Shown here: positions 1 to 11,101 of the stretch, in pieces
Position numbering within the stretch: position 1 is the stretch's first letter
Layout of the letters: each line of letters opens with the position of its first letter
DNA from: Campanula takesimana
Taxonomy: Eukaryota > Streptophyta > Magnoliopsida > Asterales > Campanulaceae
Reading direction: 5' to 3'
NCBI GenBank assembly: GCA_026119855.1
Contig: JAOWBW010000027.1
Span: 2,086,623 to 2,150,622 of the forward strand
DNA length: 64,000 nt
Made by a program: the position numbers and the translations under genes
Notes under the pieces: generated by a model
What the model saw: the letters and a program-made list of their open reading frames with translations, nothing else
The model's database searches: none
Told to the model about the DNA's origin: nothing

Positions 1-67
1 TGGTCAAAGTTTATTTTTGTTGACTATAAAAAGTCAAAATGAGACTATCTTTCTGGGACAGCGGGAG
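1..67. mobile_element. Stowaway-type MITE, 3' part only
   Basis: The sequence ends in GGGACAGCGGGAG followed by TA, the reverse complement of the Stowaway terminus CTCCCTCCGTCCC with small changes. The inner stretch matches the inverted-repeat arms of the MITE immediately to the right. The element begins left of the window, so its other end cannot be seen. Confidence 0.6.
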
Positions 68-73
68 TATATA

Positions 74-312
74 CTACCTTTGTAATCAACTTTTATAGTC
101 AACTCAACTGAACTTTGACCATTATTAAATAATGAAAATCTAATTATCCCTATGCAACTTTAAAAATTTGTTAGTGAGAGTATTGCTAATAGTGAATCAG
201 CACAATTTTGAAATATGTATAGGGACAATTGTATTTTCATTCAATAATGGTCAAAGTTCAATTGAGTTCACCATAAAAGTCAATGTGGGACTATCTTTTC
301 GGGACAGAGGGA
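74..312. mobile_element. Stowaway-type MITE in hydrolase gene
   Basis: The first about 60 bases and the last about 60 bases are imperfect inverted repeats; both arms contain an AACTTTGACCATTATT-like core. The ends resemble CTCCCTCCGTCCC. It is separated by only a few TA-rich bases from a relative at 1-67, so two copies lie side by side. It sits just 3' of hydrolase exon 4, in the next intron. No coding capacity. Confidence 0.7.
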
Positions 313-367
313 ATTTATAGTAATGCAACAACTACACCTGACGATTTGGAAGGAAATAGGACCAGAC

Positions 368-508
368 CTATAGGAATTGAACATCTGGACAGCCCCCTCG
401 AGATTGAATGCCCATGTCTCATGGTCTCCAGATTTCTTGAGATTGCTGCCTATCCATTGTGACAACGAGTTTGAAAAGCCTAACTTAAGCATGTGATCCA
501 CCAGCCAC
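368..508 (-). CDS. ABHD11-like hydrolase exon 4
   Basis: Acceptor TTGCAG|GTGG follows a pyrimidine-containing tract; the donor is TATAG|GTCTGG. 141 bases encode the WLVDHMLKLGF segment and a Trp-Ala-Phe-Asn-Leu stretch, in phase with exon 3. The frame then needs at least one more exon, which is not between 1 and 367 because that interval is occupied by MITEs. Confidence 0.87.
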
Positions 509-613
509 CTGCAACCAAGAACATGGTCAATCCGATTGGACAATGCCATTCTTGTTTCAGCAAACATTTGATAAAGTGCAATGTGCTCTACATCATAATA
601 TTTACTCCTCCCC

Positions 614-645
<32 letters not shown>

Positions 646-3600
646 AAAAGAAAAGAATTAATAATAATAATGGGGAAATAGCATTTTATTGCCTCTTAAG
701 TTGATATGGAGAAGCAATTTAGGGTCAATAGTACCGATTTTGACGATTTAGGGTTCTATTTTACATTTGTTGCAAGAAATGGATGGATTTTGGTCATGTG
801 ACAGGCACATGCATTTTTAGGGACAAAAATGACTCATTTTTACAATTCACAAAGTTCCTAGTTCCCACTCTTACGTTTCACAATCCCCCCTCCCCTGAGT
901 TTGGTTGAATTTAACAGCATCTTAAAAAAATCTTACTTATAAAATTATAAATATGTATGCATGTTTGGTATCAACAACAGGAACAAGGGAACAAAATGAG
1001 ATACTCCCACCGTCACAAAATGATCTTCCCATTTGCATTTCACATTGTCCCAAAAAGTTCTTCCTATTTCTACATTTTGGGCTTAAAAGTGCATAAACAA
1101 AACATGGCAAGTGAAGCAATTGTTCATATTCTTAAAAAGTTTGAATAGTCATATGTGAAGATCATTTTGGGACAAAGGGAGTATAATATAAGCATAGTAG
1201 AGAAACAACAGATTTTGAATAGCTTTTACTACTGTAGAGAAAAATTAAATCTTTAATATTATCCCAACATTTATATTTATAGATTTTGCCCTAAAGAAAA
1301 TAAATATTTATAAAAGTAGATTACAAACCTATGAATGACAATCACCTTGTAAGAACCAATTTCATTTTTTTTCCTTTCAATGATTGGTTAATATATTTTA
1401 GTTTCATATTCTTTTGGATCATTAAACGTATAATCTTTTCAATGATTAGTTTACATATTTCAATTTCATATTCTTTTGTATCATTTTTTTTTTTAATAAT
1501 TGGAGCATTTCTACAATTTGAACATCACGTCAGATGATAACTTTGTTGATTGTTAGGGAGAAAAAAAGGAATCAAAATCATGGAAAAGTCTCGTAATAAT
1601 ATATTAAGTGCATTATCCTACTTGGTCAATTGAGGGCTTACATCTATCAATTTTGTTAACAAAAAATGACTTAAAAGTCTTCAAAATTTCATGCAACATT
1701 ATAACACATATCAGCACGCTATTAAGGGAAATTTAGTCTTTAAGGTTGATGAAATTGATAGATGTAAGACTCCAGTTGACCATAACAGGCTTGTGTGCTT
1801 AATATACAAGAGGGGTGTTTTCCGCACCATTTAAAACCACACGAGTCTTTTCAGTAAGTTGCCCAATCAATTAGTTCCATCACATTAGTAACCTTGCCCC
1901 ATTCTATAACTAATTAATAGAACTTTTTATCATTAATATTCAATACTCCTTCCGTCCAAATTTAGGTACACATTCCTTTTTAGTACATCCCACAAGTTCA
2001 CCCTTTGCTTTATTCCCAAAATGACAAACAACAAACAGTGTTTTAGGCATGTATGCCCTTATAAGATTTCAAGAATTACAGAAAAAATTGTTATCTGTGG
2101 TGATTTTGTTGCTGTTTGTGATGTGAAACTATTGCCATGAATAAGGGTTTTATTTGTGGTGATTTTTGTTAGGTGTTTGTGATGGTGATGGAGGCAATGG
2201 CGGGGGATAATAAGATAATTGACAAAATAAGTTATTACATTAATTTGTGATAATTTTCATGGTATTGGTGTTAGTGGTGATGTTGGGGGATGATGAGATA
2301 ATTGGTGAAATCATAGTTCTTAAAGGCGAGCAGCACGCGAGACATGCCTGCAAAAGGCAAAAGGCAAAAGGCAAAAGGCAAAAGGCGAGGCGTTTCAAAG
2401 AAGGCCGAAAGGCAAGCAAGATGGAAAAACAAAAAAAGAATTACTAAATGAATATATGTATCTTATATATATGCAACATATGGTAAACAAAACGGTGTTG
2501 TTTAAACCCAACAACTAGTACGCTTTTCTCAAAGGGTGGAGCCTCACCCAAAAAGGCACGCAATGGCCTGTTTATGCTGTAAAAGGCGACCGGCCCCCAA
2601 GGATACAAAAAAGACGTGGCGGGCGAGGCTGGAGGTTGCCTTTAACATTTATGGGTGGTATTTTAACATTATTACCAATAATTTTTAGGAGTTAAATAAT
2701 TGTCGATACAATGATTATAAATATAAGTTTAGCATTTCAACTTTTACACTGTCCCCTGCGTCAAACTGAAACTTCCACATCTGCTTGTGATTGTTGGCAG
2801 TCAACAACATATGCAACTCTTAACGAGAAATGGATGTCTATTTGATGGAATGACAATAAAACGTGCAAATTAAATACGTTAGTGACCAAATAAGGAAAAA
2901 AATTGGTCCAAGATTAAATGGAAAAAGGTATATGCATAACAGGTCATAATATAGTCGTTCCATTTCTTGTGTGTAGGTGTGATCTTTGATACACCGTACA
3001 CGGAATCAGCATTATTATACCTGTACCCATGCCAACACGAGTATGGGATTTGTGTCAGATCCATCATCTTATACTAATATAGGCATAATTAGTCATAATA
3101 ATATATTTGCATAGTCGCTTCATCACATAAGTGTAAGCATGATCTCTGATACACTTGGACTCTGCAAAATGCTACCCATACCGGTGTCAAGACAAGTCAA
3201 CGCCTACACGGGTATGGGATTTGTGTCGAATCCAACGTATTGATGGTGAAGACGGCTAAAATATACGCGTAATGTCGCCTGTGGCTTAAACTACAACAAG
3301 AAATCTAGATTTTGACTAAGACCATGGTGTTTAGGTTAGTAATAACTAATTTACTGGCCTAGTTTGTGTGTCCCAAGTCCAGTACGGGTATTACACTGAG
3401 AGAGAGAGAGAGAGAGAGAGAGGGTGGCGAACGAAAGAGAAAAGACTACAAAGAGATACGAAGTCAGGGTCCACATAAGGCAGATTGGCTATTACTTCAA
3501 CAAACTCGAACTGTGTGTTTGTTGCACTATTTCTTTATTATTGACCTAATATTGCAATTTTCCGTAGTTTCTTGAGTGGTTTTATGTGTAACAATATTAC

Positions 3601-6600
3601 ACTCTTTCTTTACGTGTCACTATTATACTCCCTCCGTGCCAAAATGAATGTCTATTTTTCATTGAAGGGGCATTCCGAAAATGTTTATTCTATAAAATCA
3701 ATAGCAAAAATGCATAAATATTTTCTTAACTTTTAGTTTTGAAAGTATAAAATGAGTAGTGATAACAAATAGGCCAAAATCATGTAAGGTTGAAGTTTTT
3801 TAGAAAATAAACATTAATTTTGGGACAAAATTCTCTAGAAATTAGACATTCGTTTTGGGAGGCAGGTAGTAGCTTTTAGCAATGTCTTTTAAGTTGTTAA
3901 ATAATGCACAAATGCCATACATGTATGCATAAGAACAGGTCTAGTCACGTATGGTATCCCGTGTCCAAATTTGGTAATTTTGGCTGAGTTACGGACTCTA
4001 AAAATCAGAATTTTGTCGAATATGACCTTTGGGCACATATCCGCACCTGAACTTTTACCCGACTCTTTGTTACATAGAGTATGATGGGTGGGGAAGTGAA
4101 AGGATATGACACTCAGCCAATTTAAATCTATTAACGAACTCATAAGAAATGACAAGCCAAATGACATGAGAAAGAGGTTTTACTTGCGTGATGGGATTGA
4201 TGAAGGCAGACTCTGCAAGGTCTGCAAGACTTTCTCAACTTCTCCATCACTGTTATCGTGGCTCACTTTCCCAGGGACAGAATCCAGTACCCACAGCTGT
4301 TCTGCAACAGGTTTCTCATTTGTGAGTATTCAGTAAGATTGTCAAAAGCAATCCAGCGACTACTGACTAGTATTTACTAGAGCAATAATCAAATGTCTGA
4401 AAAGAGTGAGATGATCGATAAATTAATCATCTATAAGGGCTCAAAAACTTTTTCGATGGGAAATAACTGAAACAGTTTACCAGGAACTAATTTTCCCACA
4501 ACTTAAGATAATTTTCACCAAAAATGTCGCAAAAGTTTTACGAGGGAACTAACATGGTGTTTCCTCAGTTCCAAATATTTAACCTCTTCTGGCCATGTAG
4601 ACCATTAATGTTGAAAGGGGGATGATAACTCATTGGCCTTTCCAAAACTATGATTCTTACATTCATTGATTACATCCTAATGTCCTCTCCAGCCTACAAA
4701 AACACATACTCCCTCCGTCCCAACTTAAGAGTCAAAAATTTCCCAAAAGGGCGTCCCAACTTAAGAGTCAAAATCCAAAAATGGAAAGTGGGTCCTACAT
4801 GTCATACAACAATTATTGTCACAGGAATCGTCGAATTTTCAGCAACAAGACAACAACCCGTGCGGCTTGCACTTGACCCAAGTACAACAGCCTTCCCCAA
4901 TCTCGTTTTTGACACCAAGGCAGCAACAACAAATAACAAGGCAGCAATATAAAGTAAACACAGCAACACCACAATTTATAGGAACAAGTCCCAACCTTTA
5001 TTGCACAACAATACAAGGATTACAATGAGGTTTAGGCCAATGCCCACAACAATGCCTATCTATCTCGAATGTCTAGGTGCTGCTATCAAAAGCACTAACT
5101 AGTGTATACAAAATGACTACACTATACTAAATGCAATCAGGCCAAGGCTGCCATAACTGTTCATAACCGCCGGGACACTTGGCAGCCCATTCTTTGTGTT
5201 CACAGCCCAAAACTGCACCACCATGATCTGCCCATAACTGCCCACTAATGCCCATGATCTAAGCCAACTGCTCCATGCCCACATTGGTGCCATCTGCCCA
5301 TGTTTAGCTGTCACAAAGACAAGCCAAACTGCCATGTCCTAAGCCCACAATGTCAAGCCAAACCAGCTAGTTGCCTTGCCCAGCCAAGGCACAGTCGCAG
5401 CCCTTTGTGCCCATGGTCTAGAGTCATTCCCAGCCTTGCCTTGCCTTGCTGCACATGTCCGATGCCATGCGGCCGCCGATTTCCTAGCCATGACATGCTT
5501 GCCCATGCCCATGGCTGAACTCATCGACTTAATGGCTTACAAACTCTCCCCCACTAGGAGAGTCCGATGTCCTCATCGACACACCATCCCAATACAATCT
5601 GATTTGGTCTTCAAATTGCCACAACGTTAAATCTCCTTTCCCAAGTAGCATCCACCTCCGCTTCACCCTTCCATTGTACTAGATAGTCCGTTCTGCGATT
5701 TTTCTTACTCATCCCAAACGTTCGATGATCAAGAATCTTCTCAATGGTCTTGTCAAACTGCTTTAAGATAGTAGGAGGGGCACGCTTCAATTGTTGCCTC
5801 TCGCCCAACAAACTTTCATAGAACGGCTTCAAGAAACTAACATGGAATGTAGGATGTAGTTTCATTCTTTCGGGGAGTTTCAGTCGATACGAGACTGCAC
5901 CAACCCGTTTTAACACTTCAAACAGTCCATCGTACCTTGGAATCACCCCCCTAAGTCTCGACTTAGCGTTGATGTTTTTCCAAATCTGCGGTGTCAACTT
6001 CAGCAACACCTTATCCCCACCCTGAAATTCCAAAGGCTTGCGTTTCTTGTCAGCATACTTCTTCATGCGGCGCTGCGCCTTGTCCAGGCTCTCCTTGGCT
6101 TCATCATACACTTCCTGCCTATTAATGGCATAATGATAAGCTGCGGGACAGTCACCACCCGTACGCTGAATCGTTACCTCATTCGGAATTCGAGGCTGCA
6201 TTCCCAAAACAATCTCAAACGGGCTCTTCCCGGTTGACGACGAACGGTGCAAGTTGTAACAAAACTGAGCTGCATCCATAAGTTCCAACCAGTTTCTTTG
6301 ACTTGCACTAACATAGTGTCGCAAGTACTCCTCGAGTAAGGCATTCAGTCGTTCCGTTTGGCCATTCGTTTGCGGATGGTTGGCTGTGCTAAACTTCAAT
6401 TCAGACCCCAACAAACCAAACAACGTCGTCCAGAATCGACCCGTAAAACGAGTGTCACGATCACTAATCACGTCCTCCGGCAATCCGAAATTTTTCACAA
6501 CCTGTTTGAAGAATAACTTGGCAGCAACATCTGCCGGACACGCATGCGGGCTGGAATGAACACCCCATACTTCGAAAACCTGACCACGACCACAAAAACG

Positions 6601-9600
6601 GACCCCATGCCATCAACTTTCGGAAACCCAGAAATAAAATCCATAGAAACCGACTGTCACGGCCTGCTAGGAATAGGAAGTGGCTGCAACAAACCCGCCT
6701 CCTTCTTTTCTGTCTTATCAAGTTGACAAACAAGGCAAGACTTCACGTACGCTTTGACATCATCCAACATCTTTGGCCAAGTATAAGTTCGACAAAGTAA
6801 AGCATACATTCTTTCCACACCCGGATGTCCAGCCCATTTCGAGTCGTGCGACTCCCTCAAGATTTTCAGTCTCCACTTTCCCCCGCAAGGGACATAAAGC
6901 CTGCTGCCTTTTGCATGCAACAAACCGTCTTCAACCCAATACTTTCGGACAGCACCCTCACGTACTTCCTTAAGTAATTTATGATATGCTTCATCGGTCT
7001 CCGCAAGTTCCCGAATCTGCCCAACAAAATCTGACTCTAGACAGACCAAAGCATTCACAAACGCAGCAACCATCGCTTTCCTACTTAACGCATCAGCAAC
7101 ATTATTCTGAGCTCCCGGTTTATGCACCCACACAAAGTCAAACTCAGCAAGGAATTCCTGCCAACGGGCCTGTTTAGGCGTCAACTTCTTTTGAGTCTTA
7201 AAGTGTTTGCCACATTATCGGCGACAACCACAAACTTGTACCCAACAAGTAGTGTCGCCATACTTCCAAACAATGAATTACAGCCGTCATTTTTTTCTCA
7301 TGAGTGTTGTACCGTTGTTCCGCTTCCTTTAGTTTCCGACTCTCATAAGCAACCGGATGCCCATCATGTACCAAGACCCCACCAATTGCTTTATCCGATG
7401 CATCAGTATGTACCTCAAATGGTTCTTCAAAATCTGGAAGGTGTAGAACCGGTTCCGTCGACATGATCTCTTTCAACCTGTCAAAGGCATCCTGGCATTC
7501 CCTACTCCATTCCCATTTTCCGTCCTTCAACAAATCTGTCAAGCAATGAATCACACCCGAGTAACCCTTAACAAACTTCCTGTAGTAGTTTGCAAGCCCG
7601 AGGAACGATCTCAATTCAGCAACTTTTGTCGGAGCGGGCCAATCAACAATGGCCCTAACCTTTTTAGCATCCATCATCACCGATCCTTGACTTATGACAT
7701 GGCCAAGAAACGTGATCTTTTTCCAGCAAAATTCACACTTCTCTTTTTGGACATAGAGACTGAATTCTCGCAGCTTCTCGAACACTCTCCTCAAATACAT
7801 AACGTGATCATCCAAGCTTTCACTATACACAACTATATCATCCAAATACACTACAACAAACCTGTCGAGGTAATCATATAAAACACCATTCATAAGATTA
7901 CAAAACGTGGCACAAACGTGGCACAGGTGCATTTGTTAAACTGAAAGGCATCACCAAAAACTCGTATGAACCATACCTCGTCACACAAGCTGTCTTAGAC
8001 TCATCCCCGGCTGCAATCCGCACTTGCCAATATCCCGACCGCAAATCCAGCTTTGTGTAGTATTTGGCACGTGACAATCTGTCAAATAGTTCAACCACGT
8101 TGGGCACCGGATACTTGTTCTTAATTGTAACCTTGTTCAGCCCCTATAATCCACACACATTCGCAGCGTCCCATCAGCCTTCCGTTGGAACAAAACGGGC
8201 ACGCCATAAGGGGCTTTTGAAGGTTGAATCTGTCCCGACTCAAGCAACACATCAAGTTGCTTTCTCAACTCCGCAAGTTCAGCCGGTCCCATCCTATAAG
8301 GAGCAAGAGCAGGCGGTCTCGTCCCCGGCTCAAGCTCAATCTTGTGATCAATTGCCCTTCTCGGTGGCAAGCATTTGGGCAACTCGGGCGGCATCATGTC
8401 CTCAAACTCACTAAGGACAATCCCTATCTCGTCCGGCACCTCCACAAACAGATCGGGTTTTATCTCAATCAAAGAACACAAAAATGTGGGCTCTCCACGC
8501 CTAAGTCCCACCTCAATCTGCAACGCCGACACTATTTCAACTCCCGCGCCGTTTGTCTTATCCCGCTTTGAAGCAACAGCCTTCACAAAACAAGGATCCC
8601 CATCCACTATAAGTATGCCACCAAGACTTGGCATAAACGTGCACTTGATCTTTGACAAGAAATCAATACCGAGAATCATATCAAAGTCATCAAGTTGCAT
8701 TGCCATCAACTGACACTCTCCCTACCATGACCCTATTTTCAGATTCACACAAGCAACACCACCAACCTGCTGTACACTCGAATTAACAGCCTTAATGCTA
8801 CTAGGCTGCAAATCAATTCCCAGCAACTTCACGTTTTGTTCAGCCCCGAAACTGTTGGTAGCACCCGTATCTACCAAGGCCATCACCTCGTGCTTGTTGA
8901 TCTGAACTTTAACATACATTAGGCCATGCATCTGAACCATCTTCTCCGTCTGCAAAGCGTTGATCAATCGAATGGGATTGGCACCCCTAGGAGGCTCCTC
9001 ATTCTCCTCAGTTCCATTCTCCGCTTCAATGATTGCATTCAGCTTCTCCTTCCTTGGGCAGTCCTTCATAAAATGAGGACCGCTGCAAATGTAACATGAC
9101 TTGGACTTTTTGTTCCCATCATCATTTCGGGTCCTACTAGAATTTGAGGACTCGCTACCCTTCTTCTCAGCCCGACTCTTATCCTTCTGCACCGCTTTAC
9201 CCTTTGCAGCAGCAACGCCTTTGCCTTTCCCGGACTCGTTAGAAGGCCCCAACTTATAGTCAACCAAGCTATCGGCAGCAGCAATAGCAGCACTAACGTC
9301 CTTCACGTTCTGCCGTCTCAACTCAGACTGTGCCCAAGGCTTCAAACCCGAAATAAAATTGAACAGCTTGTCCTCTTCCGACATATTTTTGATGTCCAAC
9401 AGCAAGGAAGTGAACTGTTTGACATACTCACGCACCGTCCCCGTTTGCCTCAGGTTCTTCATGCTTTCCCTAGCCAACCACGCAGCATTATTGGGCAAGA
9501 ACTGGTCACAAAGTTCTTTCCGCAGCACGTCCCAAGTCTCAATCCGAGGCCTGCCCGACTCATCCTCGTCGGTCCTAGTGCGCCACCATAATTTGGCATC

Positions 9601-11022
9601 ACCCACCAAATACATCGAAGTCACATTAACCATCTCAACTTCATTAATCCGAGCAGCTTTAAAATACTGTTCCATATCCCAAATGAAGTTTTCAAGTTCC
9701 TTAGCATCCCTCTTCCCACCAAACGCCTTTGGTTCCGGGACCTTGAAATTCAGACGGACATCACTAGTGCTACCCGAAGCACCGCTTGCTACAGCCCTCT
9801 TTAAGATGGCTATTTCATCAGCCACCGATTGCAGATGTACCTTCGTCTCTCCCGAAAATACAGTCGTAGTAGCAAACAAGTCCGCGAACTTCGCATCATA
9901 GGACTTCGTTGGTGTCTCCACCATCATCCGCAACTCCTCCAGACTATTACTAAGGATATTGATCTGGTTCGTCAATGGAACATACTCCGTTGACGCAGGG
10001 ACACCACAAAAATCCTCCAACTTTGCTAACCTTTCTTGTGTTGTGTTCACCATCGTTTTAGCAGCGGAATCAATGTCTAAACCAGGCTCTGAGGCCAATT
10101 GTCACATGAATCGAAATTTTCAGCAACAAGACAACAACCCGTGCGGCTTGCACTTGCCCCAAGTACAACAGCCTTCCCCAATCTCGTTTTTTGACACCAA
10201 GGCAGCAATATAAAGTAAACACAGCAACACCACAATTTACAGGAACAAGTCCCAACCTTTATTGCTCAATAATACAAGGATTACAATGAGATTTAGGCCA
10301 ATGCCCACGCCCCACAACAATGCCTATCTATCTCGAATGTCTAGGTGCTGCTATCAAAAGCACTAACTAGTGTATACAAAATGACTACACTATACTAAAT
10401 ACAATCAGGCCAAGGCTACCATAACTGCTCGTAACCGCCGGGACACTTGGCGGCCCATTCTTTGTGTTCACAGCCCAAAACTGCACCACCATGATCTGCC
10501 CAAAACTGCCCACTAATGCCCATGATCTAAGCCAACTGCTACATGCCCACATTGCTGCCATCTGCCCATGTTTGGCTGTCACAAAGACAAGCCAAACTGC
10601 CATGTCCTAAGCCCACAATGTCAAGCCAAACCAACTAGTTGCCTTGCCCAGCCAAGGCACAGTCGCAGCCCTTTGTGCCCACGGTCTAGAGTCATTCCCA
10701 GCCTTGCCTTGCCTTGCTGCACATGTCCGATGCCATGCCGCCGCCCATTTCCTAGCCATGACATGCTTGCCCATGCCCATGGCTGAACTCATCGACTTAA
10801 TGGCTTACAATTATCCACTAACTTTTCTCTACCCCACTTTCTCCTCCTACCTAACTATCAACACTCACTACACATCACCTTTTCCTTAATTCTTGAACCC
10901 AAAAGTTTTTAACTCTTAGATTGGGACGGAGGGAGTAAGCCACAAGAAACTCAGTTTATCAATCAAATGTCCCAAAAAGAGTGAGCTGATTGATAAATGG
11001 TCAAGTAACAAAACATCTTTTC

Positions 11023-11101
<79 letters not shown>

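Larger units (their letters stand above)
509..4183 (-). other. Hydrolase intron 3 with MITEs and simple repeats
   Basis: Non-coding. It contains the low-complexity tract at 615-649, Stowaway MITEs at 1004-1181 and 3628-3869, an unclassified inverted-repeat MITE near 1603-1807, a lone Stowaway-like end near 1946, a short AAAAGGC tandem array near 2351-2385 and a GA microsatellite at 3398-3423. Between these I see only AT-rich unique sequence. The about 300 bases around 2310-2650 are GC-richer than the surroundings and start and end with TTAAAGGC-like inverted words; this may be another small TIR element, but no target duplication was found. Confidence 0.6.
4817..10809 (-). mobile_element. Gypsy chromovirus-type LTR retrotransposon A (degenerate)
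   Basis: LTRs at 4817-5541 and 10100-10809 start TG and end CA; the target duplication ATTAT lies at 4812-4816 and 10810-10814. Transcription sense is minus: 5' LTR on the right, a methionyl-tRNA-like PBS beside it, gag, protease, RT, RNase H, integrase and a C-terminal chromodomain, then a purine tract beside the left LTR. The order RT-RNase H-integrase defines Ty3/gypsy, and the chromodomain at the end of integrase places it among chromoviruses. The LTRs differ at roughly 3 % of sites plus indels (hand count), and the pol frame is broken many times, so this is an older, non-autonomous copy. Confidence 0.93.
4709..10935. mobile_element. Stowaway MITE split by a gypsy element
   Basis: The left part 4709-4816 starts CTCCCTCCGTCCC after TA; the right part 10815-10935 ends GGGACGGAGGGAG before TA. 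Joined in thought they give a MITE of about 229 bases, typical for Stowaway. The gypsy element at 4817-10809 lies inside it, with a 5-base duplication of MITE sequence (ATTAT). Non-coding. Confidence 0.88.

Noticed and set aside
5466..5474. GCGGCCGC in the chromovirus A LTR as part of the shared motif system
   Set aside because: A single copy without the TGTGCGG context, not kept in the other LTR of the same element.
5300..5630. Overlapping frames in the chromovirus A LTR, repeated near 10568-10889
   Set aside because: Arise from GCCCA-rich LTR sequence. Both strands are open at the same place, and nothing resembles a protein.
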